Shown here piece by piece: positions 46,371 through 56,658 of a stretch of 64,000 nucleotides of DNA. Each line of letters begins with the position of its first letter. Position 1 is the stretch's first letter. The notes below the pieces were generated by a model. That model saw nothing but the letters and a program-made list of their open reading frames with translations, made no database searches and had not been told where the DNA came from. Location of the stretch: contig CM035170.1 in NCBI GenBank assembly GCA_020205615.1, positions 42,099,807-42,163,806 on the forward strand, in the 5' to 3' direction. The position numbers were made by a program, and so were the translations under genes. This DNA is from Panax quinquefolius. Taxonomy: Eukaryota; Streptophyta; Magnoliopsida; Apiales; Araliaceae.

Positions 46371-46652
46371 TTAAATAAAGGAGTTTGTTTAGATATGAAA
46401 TAAGATTTCATATTATTCAAAATAAAAGAGTTTATTTGTGAATAGGAAAGAAATCCTAATTTCCTTAAATAAAGGAGTTTATTTAAATATGAAATAAGAT
46501 TTCATATTATTCAAAATAAAGGAGTTTATTTGTGAATAGGAAAGAGAATCCGCGTTTCCTTAAATAAAGGAGTTTATTTAGATATGAAATAGATTTCATA
46601 TTATTCAAAATAAAAGAGTTTATTTGTGAATAGGAAAGAAAATCCGTGTTTC
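46371..46652 (+). repeat. 94-bp tandem repeat x 3 in the copia leader
   Basis: Units begin TTAAATAAAGGAGTTTRTTT at about 46371, 46465 and 46560 and end GTTTCC/ATTTCC. Each unit contains two AAATAAARGAGTTTATTT sub-units separated by ATGAAATAAGATTTCAT, an inverted-repeat core. Confidence 0.88.
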
Positions 46653-47687
46653 CTTTAAATAAAAGATTTTTTTCTTACATGGAATTGGATTCCATAATTA
46701 ATTAAAATAAAAGAGTTTATTTTAATTAAAGATTTTTTTATACATGGAATTGGATTCCATAATTAATTAAAATAAAGGAGTTTATTTTGATTAAAGATTT
46801 TGATTAAAATAAAATAGTTTATTTTATTCAAAATTGGACAAATTAAAATAAAATAGTTTTATTTTGATTTAAATTTAGATTAAAATAAAGGAGTTTATTT
46901 TAATTCAATATTAGATTTTATACTAACTAAATTTGCCCATTAAATGATATCAATATATATATTAAATGTTTATTATTCATGAGATGAATGTTATTTATTG
47001 ATGCATATGGTGATGTGTATGATAATAAATGAGATTGATTATGGACTATCACGAAATGTGATTGGATTTTATTTTAGTTGGATGCATGAATGTATGAGTT
47101 TTATTAAATGGGGTCTGCATGACTCGCCTTCTCTAATTTTTCTTAATGTAAATTCTATCTCTCTCTATGTACTTCCCTCGATCACCGATCAAGGTTTCTA
47201 TTTATTTTAAATAGTTTTGTAATAGGAATAGTTAGAATTAATTTTGAAGAATTGGAGATTAAGGAACAAGGAGCGCTTGAAGATCCGCTTTGTAAATGGA
47301 GCCCAGGTTTAAATGTAATAGTTATATTTAAATATTATTTCTTGCACCCCTAGGGTTTGACCTTTTGGTTCACTTGGTGGCTCTAGTGAACCAAACTAGA
47401 ATAAAAGTCCATAATCAATCCAAGTAGAATATAGTATTCTATATGTGCATGCTTATACTATATATATATATATATATATTATGCAAACATGCTTCAGATG
47501 TTCATTAATATAACGCGTTTTATATATATATATGTATAAATGCTACTAAACAAGATGAGACAAATTAATAACAAACCCTCAATTTTTATATTAAGTCCTA
47601 AGCGCTCAAAGATATTTGGAATATCGAACGTCGCCTTTCTAAAGCATGATAAAATTAATAGAGTATTAAATATTTAATATGAGTTTG

Positions 47688-47977
47688 TTGTGTCACCACA
47701 AGGCAAGTATTAAGTATTTAAGATGTTAATTTATCACATTTGATGCTTATAAAGAAAATTGAACAATATTATTTTGTTGTGACACCACAAGGATGATATT
47801 TTTTTTTTTGAATATATGGAGTGCTAGGTCGGACTTAACTTGGATAATTTTGATTCGGATGTGCCACCACTTGATCAAAATAATCTAAGAGGCAAAAGAA
47901 AAGGAGTTGCATAGTTGATGTAATTGACAAAAGTTGTCTACCTATTTATTTATATATAGTTTGTTGTGTCACCACAA
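47688..47977 (+). repeat. Repeated TTGTG-TCAC-CACAA hairpins in the copia leader
   Basis: Exact at 47688-47701 and 47964-47977, one base changed in the loop at 47777-47790 (ACAC), and a degenerate copy near 47859-47872. Each forms a 5-bp stem with a 4-base loop and is followed by GG. Spacing between copies is roughly 80-105 bases. Confidence 0.8.
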
Positions 47978-48219
47978 GGCTATATACATTTGAAATGGGA
48001 TCCTTATTCTCACTAGCAAATCTTTAATTAGATTTTACCGAACTATATAAGTGAGGTAATATAGTTTGAAGAAAATAGTGGGAGATACCAATTTAAAACA
48101 AGACCTAATTTATTTTGGTAATTAATAAAAGAATGTATGTTAAAATGTTGTTAATTACAAATTCATTTACAAAATTTTACAATGTCTTAATTACTATCAA
48201 CTGCGAAAACATATTAGAT

Positions 48220-49110
48220 GTTATTTAACCGGACCGTATTAAACTGGATTGGTTAAGGAATTTGAGAATAGTTCTCATGGTCAAAAGCCATCTTATGTCC
48301 TTAATATGCCTATCCTCAAGAATGGTTGCGCATAAATGCCTCCGAGGAAGACATTGCTACTTTTAGAAAGTGGCAAGATGATGCACATTGGCTTAATGCA
48401 TCATGCTCAGATCTATAAAGTAACGAGCTTCAAATCGGCATGAAAACTATGGATGCTTTTACTATATTCCCGCACATCAAGTAGTTGATGGTGAGAAAAG
48501 TAGGGCCGATAGATATCGAGATATCTAAGGAGCTCTTCCAATCTAGAATGACCAGGTGACACTACAAAGATGATAAAAAGTCCTTAACATTATCAATTTG
48601 ATTGATCAATTAAGACAACGAATTTTGTCATGGATGGAGAGTTGAGCCAAGATTTGATCTTGCACTCACTCCCGCACTCCTTTCATAAATGTTGTGAATT
48701 TTTCATATGAACAAGCTAGATATCAGTCTCTCTGATTTGCTTAACATATTGAAAAATTGTTGAGAGTCACTTTCCAACCAAGAAAGAACAAGTCTTACTA
48801 GTAGGGGCCAAAGGATCTTCTGAAAAGAAGAACGATTCAAAGAAGGTATATAAAAAGGCATAAACAAAGGATAATAAGAACAAAATCGACACGGATAGCA
48901 AAGGAGTTTGCTTCCACCGCAATAAGCTTCGACAATCGAAAAGAAATCTACGAGAAGCATCTTGCAGAGGCTAACCAAAGAAGCTTAGTGAAGTTTCTTA
49001 CATAAATACAAATTTGTTCATGATTTAAAATAATTTTTTCTTTAAGTCAAGGTTCTACTTGGGTATTGGATACCGACTTTGGTTATCATAAATATAGATT
49101 TATGAAGGGA
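48220..49110 (+). pseudogene. gag and protease remnants of the copia element
   Basis: A decayed gag region ends with a CFHRNKLRQSKRN-like stretch (about 48910-48950), a copia zinc knuckle in which the second Cys, the His and the last Cys are no longer in place. STWVLDTDFGYH (about 49053-49090) follows, the copia protease site W-V-L-D-T-G-C with the Gly replaced by Asp. Both would be inactive as read. Confidence 0.65.
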
Positions 49111-49499
49111 CCAAGCAGAAGTAGAAAGCTAAACAAATATAAGTAATCCTATGTGCGGGAAATGTAACAAAGGTTGCTGCATTAGCCATAGAAACTTATA
49201 GTTTAGCAATCCCTACGGGCAAATCTATTAAGTCAATAAGTTGTTATTGTATTTCAGTTCTTGTAATAAATATTATTTCTATTTTGTTGTTGGACAATAA
49301 AATTTTTGGTATTATAATTAAGAACAATTGTTGTTCTATTTATAATAATAATGTTTTGTATAGAACTGGAATATTACTTAATGGATTTTGTATACTTGAC
49401 TTACGCGAAAATAATTTTGCAAATTGAACAAACTAGTATAAGAAAAGGAGATGATCATTCAAAGAGTTGAATGTGTATTTTCTTTAAATACAAGTGTGA

Positions 49500-50060
49500 A
49501 TTATTTGAAAGGTTCAGAGAATTCATAAGTGAAACAAATTGGCAAAGTATTAGAGTTCTTTGATCGGATCAAGGAATAAATACTTGTGCAATAAATTTCT
49601 AGATCATCTCAAATGGTTTTCTCTCATAATGGACACATCCCGATACTTTTAATAATTGATTGATGTATCCGAATGGAAAATTCATTACCTTGTTGGACAT
49701 GGTGTGGTCCATAATGATTTTACCGACATTCTAGTATCCTTCAGGATCATGTCGTAGAGAAATGGTCGCATATCTACGAAAAGGTAACCTCAAAATCCAA
49801 ATTTCCCAAGACTCCATAAAAGTTATGGATGTGGAGGATTCCTAATCTTAAGTATGTTAAGATAAGGGGTTGTCCAACTTATGTGAAAAGGTTTTAAAGG
49901 ATAAGCTTGGGATAAGATTTGACATGTACAGATTTGTGGGACATCCTAAAGTAAGTTTAGGGTATATGTTTTATAATCCTACTTAGCAAAAGGTGTTTGT
50001 TGCGAAACACCTTACCTTCTAAGATAAAGGTGTTTATCATTGAAGGGGCTAGTGGGGGAT
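49500..50060 (+). pseudogene. Integrase remnant of the copia element
   Basis: A stretch near 49545-49600 matches the R-S-D-x-G-x-E-Y region before the final catalytic Glu, followed near 49830-50010 by pieces matching the downstream copia motifs around YLKIWGCPTYVK-like, DKLGIRFDMYRFVGHPK and VFVAKH. The frame changes several times. The RT core that should follow (50060-50680) is hardly recognisable. Confidence 0.6.
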
Positions 50061-50679
50061 AATAGATCTTGAAGAGTTTAAGAACCACAAAACACTATAA
50101 GTCAAATAAGAGGAACTCAGTAGATAGAATTTCTATTGTACCCCACAACCGAATCAAATCTGAATAGTACCAAAGATACCTAGGAGGTATGGATTCATCA
50201 TGGATGATGATGATGAGGTACACATCATAGAAGATGATGATCTAGAGTTACATTCGATGAGGTAAGACTTCTAGTGTGTACAAAAGGGTCAAGGGGAGCG
50301 TCGTGAAATTTCTAGTATTATATGTTGATATACTACGGATGAGGAATTACATACCAATGCTACAATCAAGAAGATAAAGTTGTCTAAACATTCCTCCATG
50401 AATGGTTTGGGAAGAGTATCTTAATTGGGGATAAAATCTATATAGATAGATACAAGAGGATGCTCGACTTAACCCAAGGAACGATATTCATTTGATGCTA
50501 AAGTCGCTTAGCATGGCAAACTCCAAGAGATGTCTCATGTTGATGAGCTATGGAGTGTATCTCTCTTAATAGTCCCCACAGACTCTCGAAAGAGAGGTCG
50601 CATGAGTGACAATCATGTATGCAATGAAATGTACGAGACCGATGTTGATCACCATATTATGGAGAAGTTCACAATGAGT

Positions 50680-50960
50680 CGTTGAAAACATCTTAAAGTG
50701 CTTAACCCAAGCACTAAGGATGTGATCATATTCATGGTGGGTCTAAATTAAAACTAGAGGGCTTAATGACTCAAGTTTTCGAACGCACTAAGATGACAAA
50801 AAAAATCCACTTTAAGGTAAAGCGTTATCTTGAACAAAGTGGCAAAGAAATCGGAAGGTTCCAAACAAAGAAAGAGTTGCTTTGGTTTAGTGATAAAGAC
50901 AAAGTATATAGCTATAAATGAAGTCGCAAGTTGATTGTTTGGATTAAAAGTTCATTACGT
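50680..50960 (+). pseudogene. RNase H remnant of the copia element
   Basis: Read across frames, the order is a K-Y-L-R-R-T-K-D-like start (about 50690-50720), GGSKLKLEG-like sequence (about 50740-50765), a T-D-S-S-F-like Asp region, S-K-S-T-x-G-like sequence, then a W-x-S-S-K-Q-like segment and a final EAEY-IAA-like segment (about 50900-50920). These are the standard copia RNase H landmarks, all damaged by small changes. Confidence 0.6.
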
Positions 50961-51173
50961 AACTAGAATAGTTCCTAAGTCTCATCTTGGATCTAAACAT
51001 GTGTTGTGGCACTTTCATTTGATTATTAGAATCATTGAAAGATGGGAAATCACTATAGAGATAGTGGACTCTCATGAACAACATTACATATCCATTAACT
51101 AAAGCTTATCCAACAAAGGATAATCGTCACTTAGAGAAGAAGAGTATGAGATACCATGACGATTGGCTTTTAG

Positions 51174-51187
51174 TGCAAGTGGGAGAT
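51174..51187 (+). other. Polypurine tract of the copia element
   Basis: GCAAGTGGGAGAT directly before the 3' LTR start at 51188; AAGTGGGAGAT-type tracts are typical of plant copia elements. Confidence 0.75.
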
Positions 51188-53074
51188 TGAAAGTAGTATG
51201 CACACAAGCCAATCATGTTTGATGATAAAGCATATACTTTGTAACAATCTTATTCATTTATTAATAAAAAGTATTTATTTATTAAAGGCTTTTAATTATC
51301 TACATGATGTTTGTTTTATAATATGTGATAAACCCATAGTTTTAAGCAATGCTTTTAGAATAATGATGATGATCATTCTAATGAGATCTAAATTCTTAGA
51401 AAGCTTAAAACTAAAATAGTTCCCAATTATTGGATTACTAAATTGGGGATTAGTGAATCCTGGATAGATTGGTGCATACGTTGCTTGCTCATTGGATGAG
51501 GATGATTGATCTCACGATCATTTGTGTGGAGACACTAAAGCAAGTATGTAGGTGCTTATTAGAGAATAAGTTCAATCGAACGTGGCTCGCTAAGGAATAC
51601 CTAATGGAGTTTTATTTGCTGTCAATAGGAATTCTCAGAGTGATAGTAAGACAAGTAATCCTTGGACTTGAGATCATCATAGTATCTTATGATGATGAGT
51701 TATACTTTGACTTATTCCTTAAGACCCCGAGGTATATCAAAGGGTATGCTTGGGTATAACAAGTTGTGCATGGAGATAATGTATGATCAATAAAGAATCT
51801 ACCACTTCTAATAAAAGAAGAGAATGTCCTATGTGATTCGATAAATGACAACCCAAAGAGTCCTTGGTTAAGGCGTAATGAAATTAGAAAGGAGTTTCTA
51901 ATTTGCATTATTTGGTGTTGTGCATTTAAGGATCGAAATACATATAATTAAATAAAATAAGACTTGACAAAGAATTCCATGCCTTATATTTAATTGGGAC
52001 ATCAGTATGGTGGAAGGATTGAATTGTACTAAGTAACTATTTACTCAAAGGTTCTTTAATGATTAATGTTTAAATCTATATTATCCGGAAAGTCGCTTGA
52101 TCGCTAGGAGGCTTATCCTTATCAGAATAAATATTATTTATTTAAATAAATTAATTGTTTAATTTATTTATTTAAATAAGATTAGAATTGTTCTAATTGA
52201 TTTATTCACAACCTAGTTTAATATGGAGAACCTAAAGGGTCACACCATAAAAGGAAGAATAATTATTTAAGAAGTTAATGGCATAATCGTAATAATATAG
52301 TTAAGTATATTTAATTTAATCTATGGTGATAGAATAAATTAAATAGCTTAATATTTATTATTTAATATTTTAGAAATATTAAATATAAATTAATAAGAGG
52401 AGTCTTATTAATATTATTATAATTATTATTATTTTAATTTCTAAAAGAGTTTAGGAATTAATTTAATATAAGTACTCTCATTTATTCCTAATTGGATTAG
52501 GAAGTTAAATTAATTAAAAGAGTTTAATTAATTAACCCTAATAAGATTAGGGGCTTAATTAATTAAAAGAATTTAATTAATTAAATAAATCCCAATTCCT
52601 TAATTGTTAAGGTGGGTTGCCCACATCTATAAATAAGAGGAGTCTTATTATGGGTGGGGGGGGGTTGTTGACTTTTTCAACATACGACATAATTCCAATT
52701 GTTGGAAGAGTACACCCTTTCTATAGAGATAGGAAAAACTAGGGTTTGAGCCAATACCCATTCTTCTTGAATTTTCTTCTTCCTTGGTGGATCACCTCTA
52801 GAGGCCAAACATATGGGTGGCTAACGTTGATCAAAGGAATGAACAAAACCCCGGTGGATTCAAGTTGAACGCGAAAGGATTTGGAGGTGAACTTGTACCT
52901 GAGGAAGCTCGATCTTCAAGGGTATGATTTTATTCTTTATCTTTTCGTTTAATTAATAATTGTGCATAAAGGGTGATCCGGGTATATGGTTTGTAAAAAA
53001 TTTTAAACTCTGATTTTTACACGCTCGCATTTTTATGCAATTTGATTGCGCCCATGAATATTACAAACCTAACA
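51188..53074 (+). repeat. 3' LTR of the copia element
   Basis: 1887 bp, TGAAAGTAG to AACCTAACA. Almost identical to 43856-45747, with the same hairpins and an eight- to ten-base G run (52656-52664 here, 45327-45336 in the 5' LTR). Confidence 0.95.
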
Positions 53075-53716
53075 CATACATCAACAAAGGTATCCCCTTT
53101 TGAAGCTGTCTATGGTCATCCTCCTCCTCGAATGTTACCATACGAGTCGGGAGCTACCAAAGTTCAAGCAGTTGATGAGGAACTGCGAAGCCGTGAATTT
53201 ATAGCCAAGCTCGTCAAGGAAAACCTGCAGGAAGCACAAGCTAAAATGAAATATTTTGTTGATAAGAAAAGAAGGAGCCAAGAGTTTGAAATCAGCGATT
53301 TTGTTTACCTCAGGTTGAGGCCGTACTGACAAATGACAGTCTCGATACGAAGGAGCTTGAAGATCGCACCAAGGTATTATGGGCCGTTTAAAGTGGTTCG
53401 AAAGGTGGGACAAGTGGCGTATTAACTAGATCTACCCCCCGAAGCCAAGATCTACCCCGTATTTCATGTTTCATGCCTTAAAAGAAAGCTAGGGGAAGGA
53501 AGACAAGTTTGTGCAAACTTACCGAGTATCACTTTCGAAGGATCCATGGAACCCAAGCCAAAGAAGATCTTGCAACGGAGGCTGAAAAAGAAAGGAAATG
53601 TGGCTGGAGTCGAAGTCTTGGTGCAGTGGAACGGCGCCGGTGAAGAGGATGCTACCTGGGAAGACATAGATACCTTAAGGAGACGCTATCCTAACCTTGA
53701 GGACAAGGTTTTCTAA
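53075..53716 (+). pseudogene. Integrase C-terminus and chromodomain of the Reina-like element
   Basis: Picks up the integrase after the copia insertion: STKVSPFEAVYGHPPPRMLP, a Lys/Glu-rich helix, then a V-Y-L-R-L-R-P-Y motif. Stops at 53327 (TGA, probably from CGA) and near 53424 (TAA) interrupt the frame; between and after them RRSLKIAPRYYGPFKVVRKV and FHVSCLKRKLG mark the GPY/F module. The last 45 codons, VEVLVQWNGAGEEDATWED and LEDKVF, are a chromodomain; the frame ends at TAA 53714-53716. A chromodomain directs integration to marked chromatin. Frame is unchanged throughout. Confidence 0.88.
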
Positions 53717-53727
53717 CAAAGGGCATC
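53715..53727 (+). other. Polypurine tract region of the Reina-like element
   Basis: AACAAAGGGCATC immediately before the 3' LTR; AAAGGG is the only purine run and overlaps the end of the coding frame. Confidence 0.5.
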
Positions 53728-54086
53728 TGTTATATGCGTGGGTTCCAGACCCTTGTGATTCGGTGTTGCCTTTAGGTGCTTAAACTGTGTCGTTTTACTC
53801 CATTTTTAGTTGCTGTTTATTTCATTGACTGAGTCACTTAGAAAGGCTAGTGGGTAGTTATGGAGTCTATGTAGTCTGTTTGAGTCAGTTGTTGCAGTTC
53901 CTAATTTCCTGGTAATGCCCACGTTGTGTACTGGTCAGTTATCACCTGGCCTATTTATGTTTGCTAATATTCAATCAAAAGGCACCAAAGCATTTATTCA
54001 ATTACAGAGACTAAAGGAGGCCTGGTAACCTCGAATTACCATAAATAATTTAGTTACTTTGATTTCTCAAGTTTACAGATATAACA
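53728..54086 (+). repeat. 3' LTR of the Reina-like element
   Basis: TGTTATATGCGTGGG to GATATAACA, 359 bp, followed by target duplication AAATT (54087-54091). Confidence 0.95.
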
Positions 54087-54537
54087 AAATTTCATATAAT
54101 TCAGGATGTCTGAAATTATACAGGTTATATTTAAAATATACACAGAGTAATTTATTCTTAAAAATATATGTAAGTGGGGTTCATTAAGTTTTAAAAAATA
54201 ATTTTATTTGTGCGCTTATATGGAATACATCATTGATATAACTGAAACTTATTTCATGTTCTCCATTTATTTTGTTTTAGTTTTTATGAAATATATACGG
54301 CAAAATTAATGAATTAGCTACTGCAGTTGACAAGTTATATTAATTACACTATTGAACTTTCATTTTTTTAAATTACACCACTAAACTAATTATTATTTTA
54401 GAATTGGGCTATTCTGTTATCTTTAGCTTCACGTCTATTAATTGTTTTAGCATTTATCCAACGTGGACTTGAAAAAAATTTAAAAAAGAAAGAAAATGAC
54501 CTGGGTTTAATTTTCTTTGTTTGACTCCTATTATAAC

Positions 54538-54580
<43 letters not shown>

Positions 54581-54902
54581 ACATTCTAAGGAAAAGAAAA
54601 ATTAGAGTAATAATGTCAGATCTCAAATATGAAGAACAACCATCAAACAAAAACCCACAAAAGATGAGACAAATCTATTATAAATGTTGTATGAGCTTGA
54701 CAGAGAAAATTAGAAATCAGAAATCATCAGAGGTAGAGAAAGAACAGAAAAATCGTACCATCTTTTACTAGAGCAATAACTATTTGAGACATGAAAAGCA
54801 CACACTACAACCCATTTATCTCTCTATAAACGGGATATAATCTCATTTTTCTCTCTCTAAAAATAGAGTACAAAGTGGGAGCTTGGAGTGAGAGACAAAA
54901 CA
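54087..54902. other. AT-rich host flank, no gene recognised
   Basis: Contains an (AT)n microsatellite at 54543-54578. No protein-like frame. Sequence around 54330-54480 (ACACCACTAAACTAATT, GGGCTATTCTGTTATC) looks like a decayed dispersed repeat. Confidence 0.5.
54543..54578. repeat. (AT)18 microsatellite
   Basis: Uninterrupted AT dinucleotides. Confidence 0.95.
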
Positions 54903-54977
54903 TGTAAGACCCCGAATTTTACGAAATGAAAGTATTCAATTTTCTGATAATTGTTATTCTATTTAGTAAATGGATAA
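54903..54977 (+). mobile_element. First 75 bp of a large LTR, cut by another LTR
   Basis: TGTAAGACCCCGAATTTTAC with the following AAAGTATTCAATTTTCTG matches the start of the minus-strand LTR ending at 60088 and of the LTR at 10121. It is interrupted at 54978 by a second LTR start. Confidence 0.7.
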
Positions 54978-56658
54978 TGTAAGACCCCAAATTATTATGA
55001 ATAAAATCGAATTTCCTCTATTTATTATTATGAATAATAAGGAATTAATTTGATATAATGCTCTGGTTATGGGTGAAATGTGCAAATTTTGCAAAATAAG
55101 CAAGTTGTTATAAAATAATCATTGTTGTCGGGGAATATTCGTTTGGTCGTGGAATATTCTTTTTGTTAGGAATATCCGTATGACGACGCAGTCATTTGTG
55201 GGCCCCATAACGGAATAACTGTCGGATGAAGAAAATAACAAAGTTTGAGTTTTTATAAATAACGACGTAATTGTTACCGTTAACACTGTTGGAATACCTG
55301 GTGGTTAAAATACAGTAATACGCGTGGTTGCATGTAGCACACGGTATTGCACAGTATTGTTGAATGATTGATTCTTACGTAACAAGGCACTACTCAATAA
55401 TTGTTACAGTAATTACTGTTCAATATTTTATTTTATTGATTCAATAATTGCTGCGTTGATATTTTATATTATTGTTGTTTCAATAATTGTCATTTTATGC
55501 GATATTTCCCATTAACGGATCGAGAATTCATATTATTTGAATAATATTATTAGATAGCATTATTGGCAATGTCTAGAAAGTTCATCGAAGGAGAGGTTTG
55601 GTCACCTAATTGCGGCGCCATGAAGGAGAAATTCTTATTGAAAGCCCCTCTTTCCTAGGAACGACCTGATTGTCATAATTGTGATTCTGTAATATTATTT
55701 GTGAATAATTAATTTTTGATTTATAGGATAATGAAATATTTATTTGATGTGGATATAAATGATGGATTTATTTATGTGGTTATAAATGAAGAAATTAATG
55801 CTGAGGTGTTTTATAAGTATTTTGTCGGAATGGAGGTATTAAAAATCTTCCGTTTGTGGATTTCAGATATTTTCTGTTTGAAATTTGGAAAAACTCAAAG
55901 CTACAAAGTTGTAGAGAATTTGATTTCGTGTGGAATGGATATAAAATTCGTATTTTTCTGATAAATGGGCTATTTTCTATGAATTACTGAAGTTTCAAAA
56001 AATAAAATGATTTTTATTAAAATTGGGTGAGACCCACTTTTATTTTAAACATGGGGGCTGCTATTTTTTTGGTTCCAAGTTGGCTGGCTTGGTTGGTGAA
56101 GGTTGGCATAGAAGAAAGAAAAAGAATATTATTATTTTAGTCTCCTATGGCGTTCTAGCATTTTTCTATAAATAGACGCTTAGGTTAGAATTGAAAATCA
56201 CACCAGAAACAAGTTTTCTTTCTCTCTTTTTTGTGAGTATTTTGGATACTTTGAGAGTTGCTATTCAGTGCAAGTTTCTATCAGCACTATATCCGAAATT
56301 CAGTCAGAAGTACAGTTATTTTGAGTTAAGGGATGTTATTTTCTTCTTAAATGATATTATTTTCTTCAATATCATTATGCCGAAATATTGGTTTAAACTT
56401 TTTATCAAATTTGGAAATTTTTGTGTCAGAGTTACAATTCACGTATACGCCACTATTCACGTATACGACACTATTGACGAATACGGCACTATTCACCGAA
56501 AAATGAAAATTTTCCTTTTTATACAAGATGTCTATTATGGTTACTATCTTTGATTGTATCTATGTTTTGATCCTTATTTTTGAATTCTGCTTCACAATTG
56601 GTTATTATGAATTATTATTGAACTTGGATAAACTGTAATACGAATCCCTAATATTTGT
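54978..56658 (+). mobile_element. Large-LTR gypsy LTR, 5' part
   Basis: TGTAAGACCCCAAATTATT start, GTGGGCCCCATAACGG at about 55199, the conserved GGCAATGTCTAGAAAG block at 55565, TATA box at 56166-56175 and ATTCACGTATACG repeats to 56485. It is cut at 56659 by the minus-strand element and would continue beyond the right edge of the window. Confidence 0.8.
56166..56175 (+). promoter_or_regulatory. LTR TATA box
   Basis: CTATAAATAG followed by ACGCTTAGGTTAGAATTG. Points toward the oppositely oriented promoter at 58993. Confidence 0.55.

Larger units (their letters stand above)
45763..48200 (+). other. Non-coding leader of the copia element with repeats
   Basis: About 2.4 kb without a convincing frame. 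It holds TA microsatellites (45935-46005 and 47456-47480), a 94-bp tandem array (46371-46652), further AAATAAAGGAGTTTATTT half-units to about 46900, a block near 47270-47300 (AGGAGCGCTTGAAGATCC), and three to four copies of a TTGTGTCACCACAA hairpin. Long leaders of this kind occur in large plant copia elements. Confidence 0.6.
43856..53074 (+). mobile_element. Full-length Ty1/copia element (family 'A', copy 3), 9219 bp
   Basis: Two LTRs of about 1.89 kb, a degenerate Met-tRNA primer site, a 2.4-kb non-coding leader, decayed gag-pol remnants in the order gag, protease, integrase, RNase H, and a purine tract before the 3' LTR. Order with integrase ahead of RNase H is Ty1/copia. Target duplication CATAC. 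No frame over about 100 residues survives in the 5.4-kb interior although the LTRs are close to identical. It interrupts the integrase of the Reina-like element. Confidence 0.93.
37615..54086 (+). mobile_element. Ty3/gypsy chromovirus, short LTR (Reina-like), with two nested copia insertions
   Basis: LTRs 37615-37975 (361 bp) and 53728-54086 (359 bp), target duplication AAATT at 37610-37614 and 54087-54091, primer site, single gag-pol reading frame, and a C-terminal chromodomain. Removing the nested solo LTR and full copia element with one duplication each leaves about 5354 bp, normal for small chromoviruses. Short LTRs plus chromodomain suggest the Reina clade. The frame is long and clean apart from a few stops and a frameshifted patch near 43180-43330. 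Confidence 0.93.

Noticed and set aside
46998..47210. 70-residue frame in the copia leader
   Set aside because: Low-complexity composition, no known domain and located in non-coding leader.
53042..53074. ATG in the 3' LTR as start of the integrase C-terminal frame
   Set aside because: It is LTR sequence read by chance into the interrupted integrase.
45741..53727. CTAACAAAGGGCATC present both at the copia primer site (45741) and before the Reina-like 3' LTR (53712)
   Set aside because: The positions have different structural roles and the match stops abruptly; treated as coincidence.
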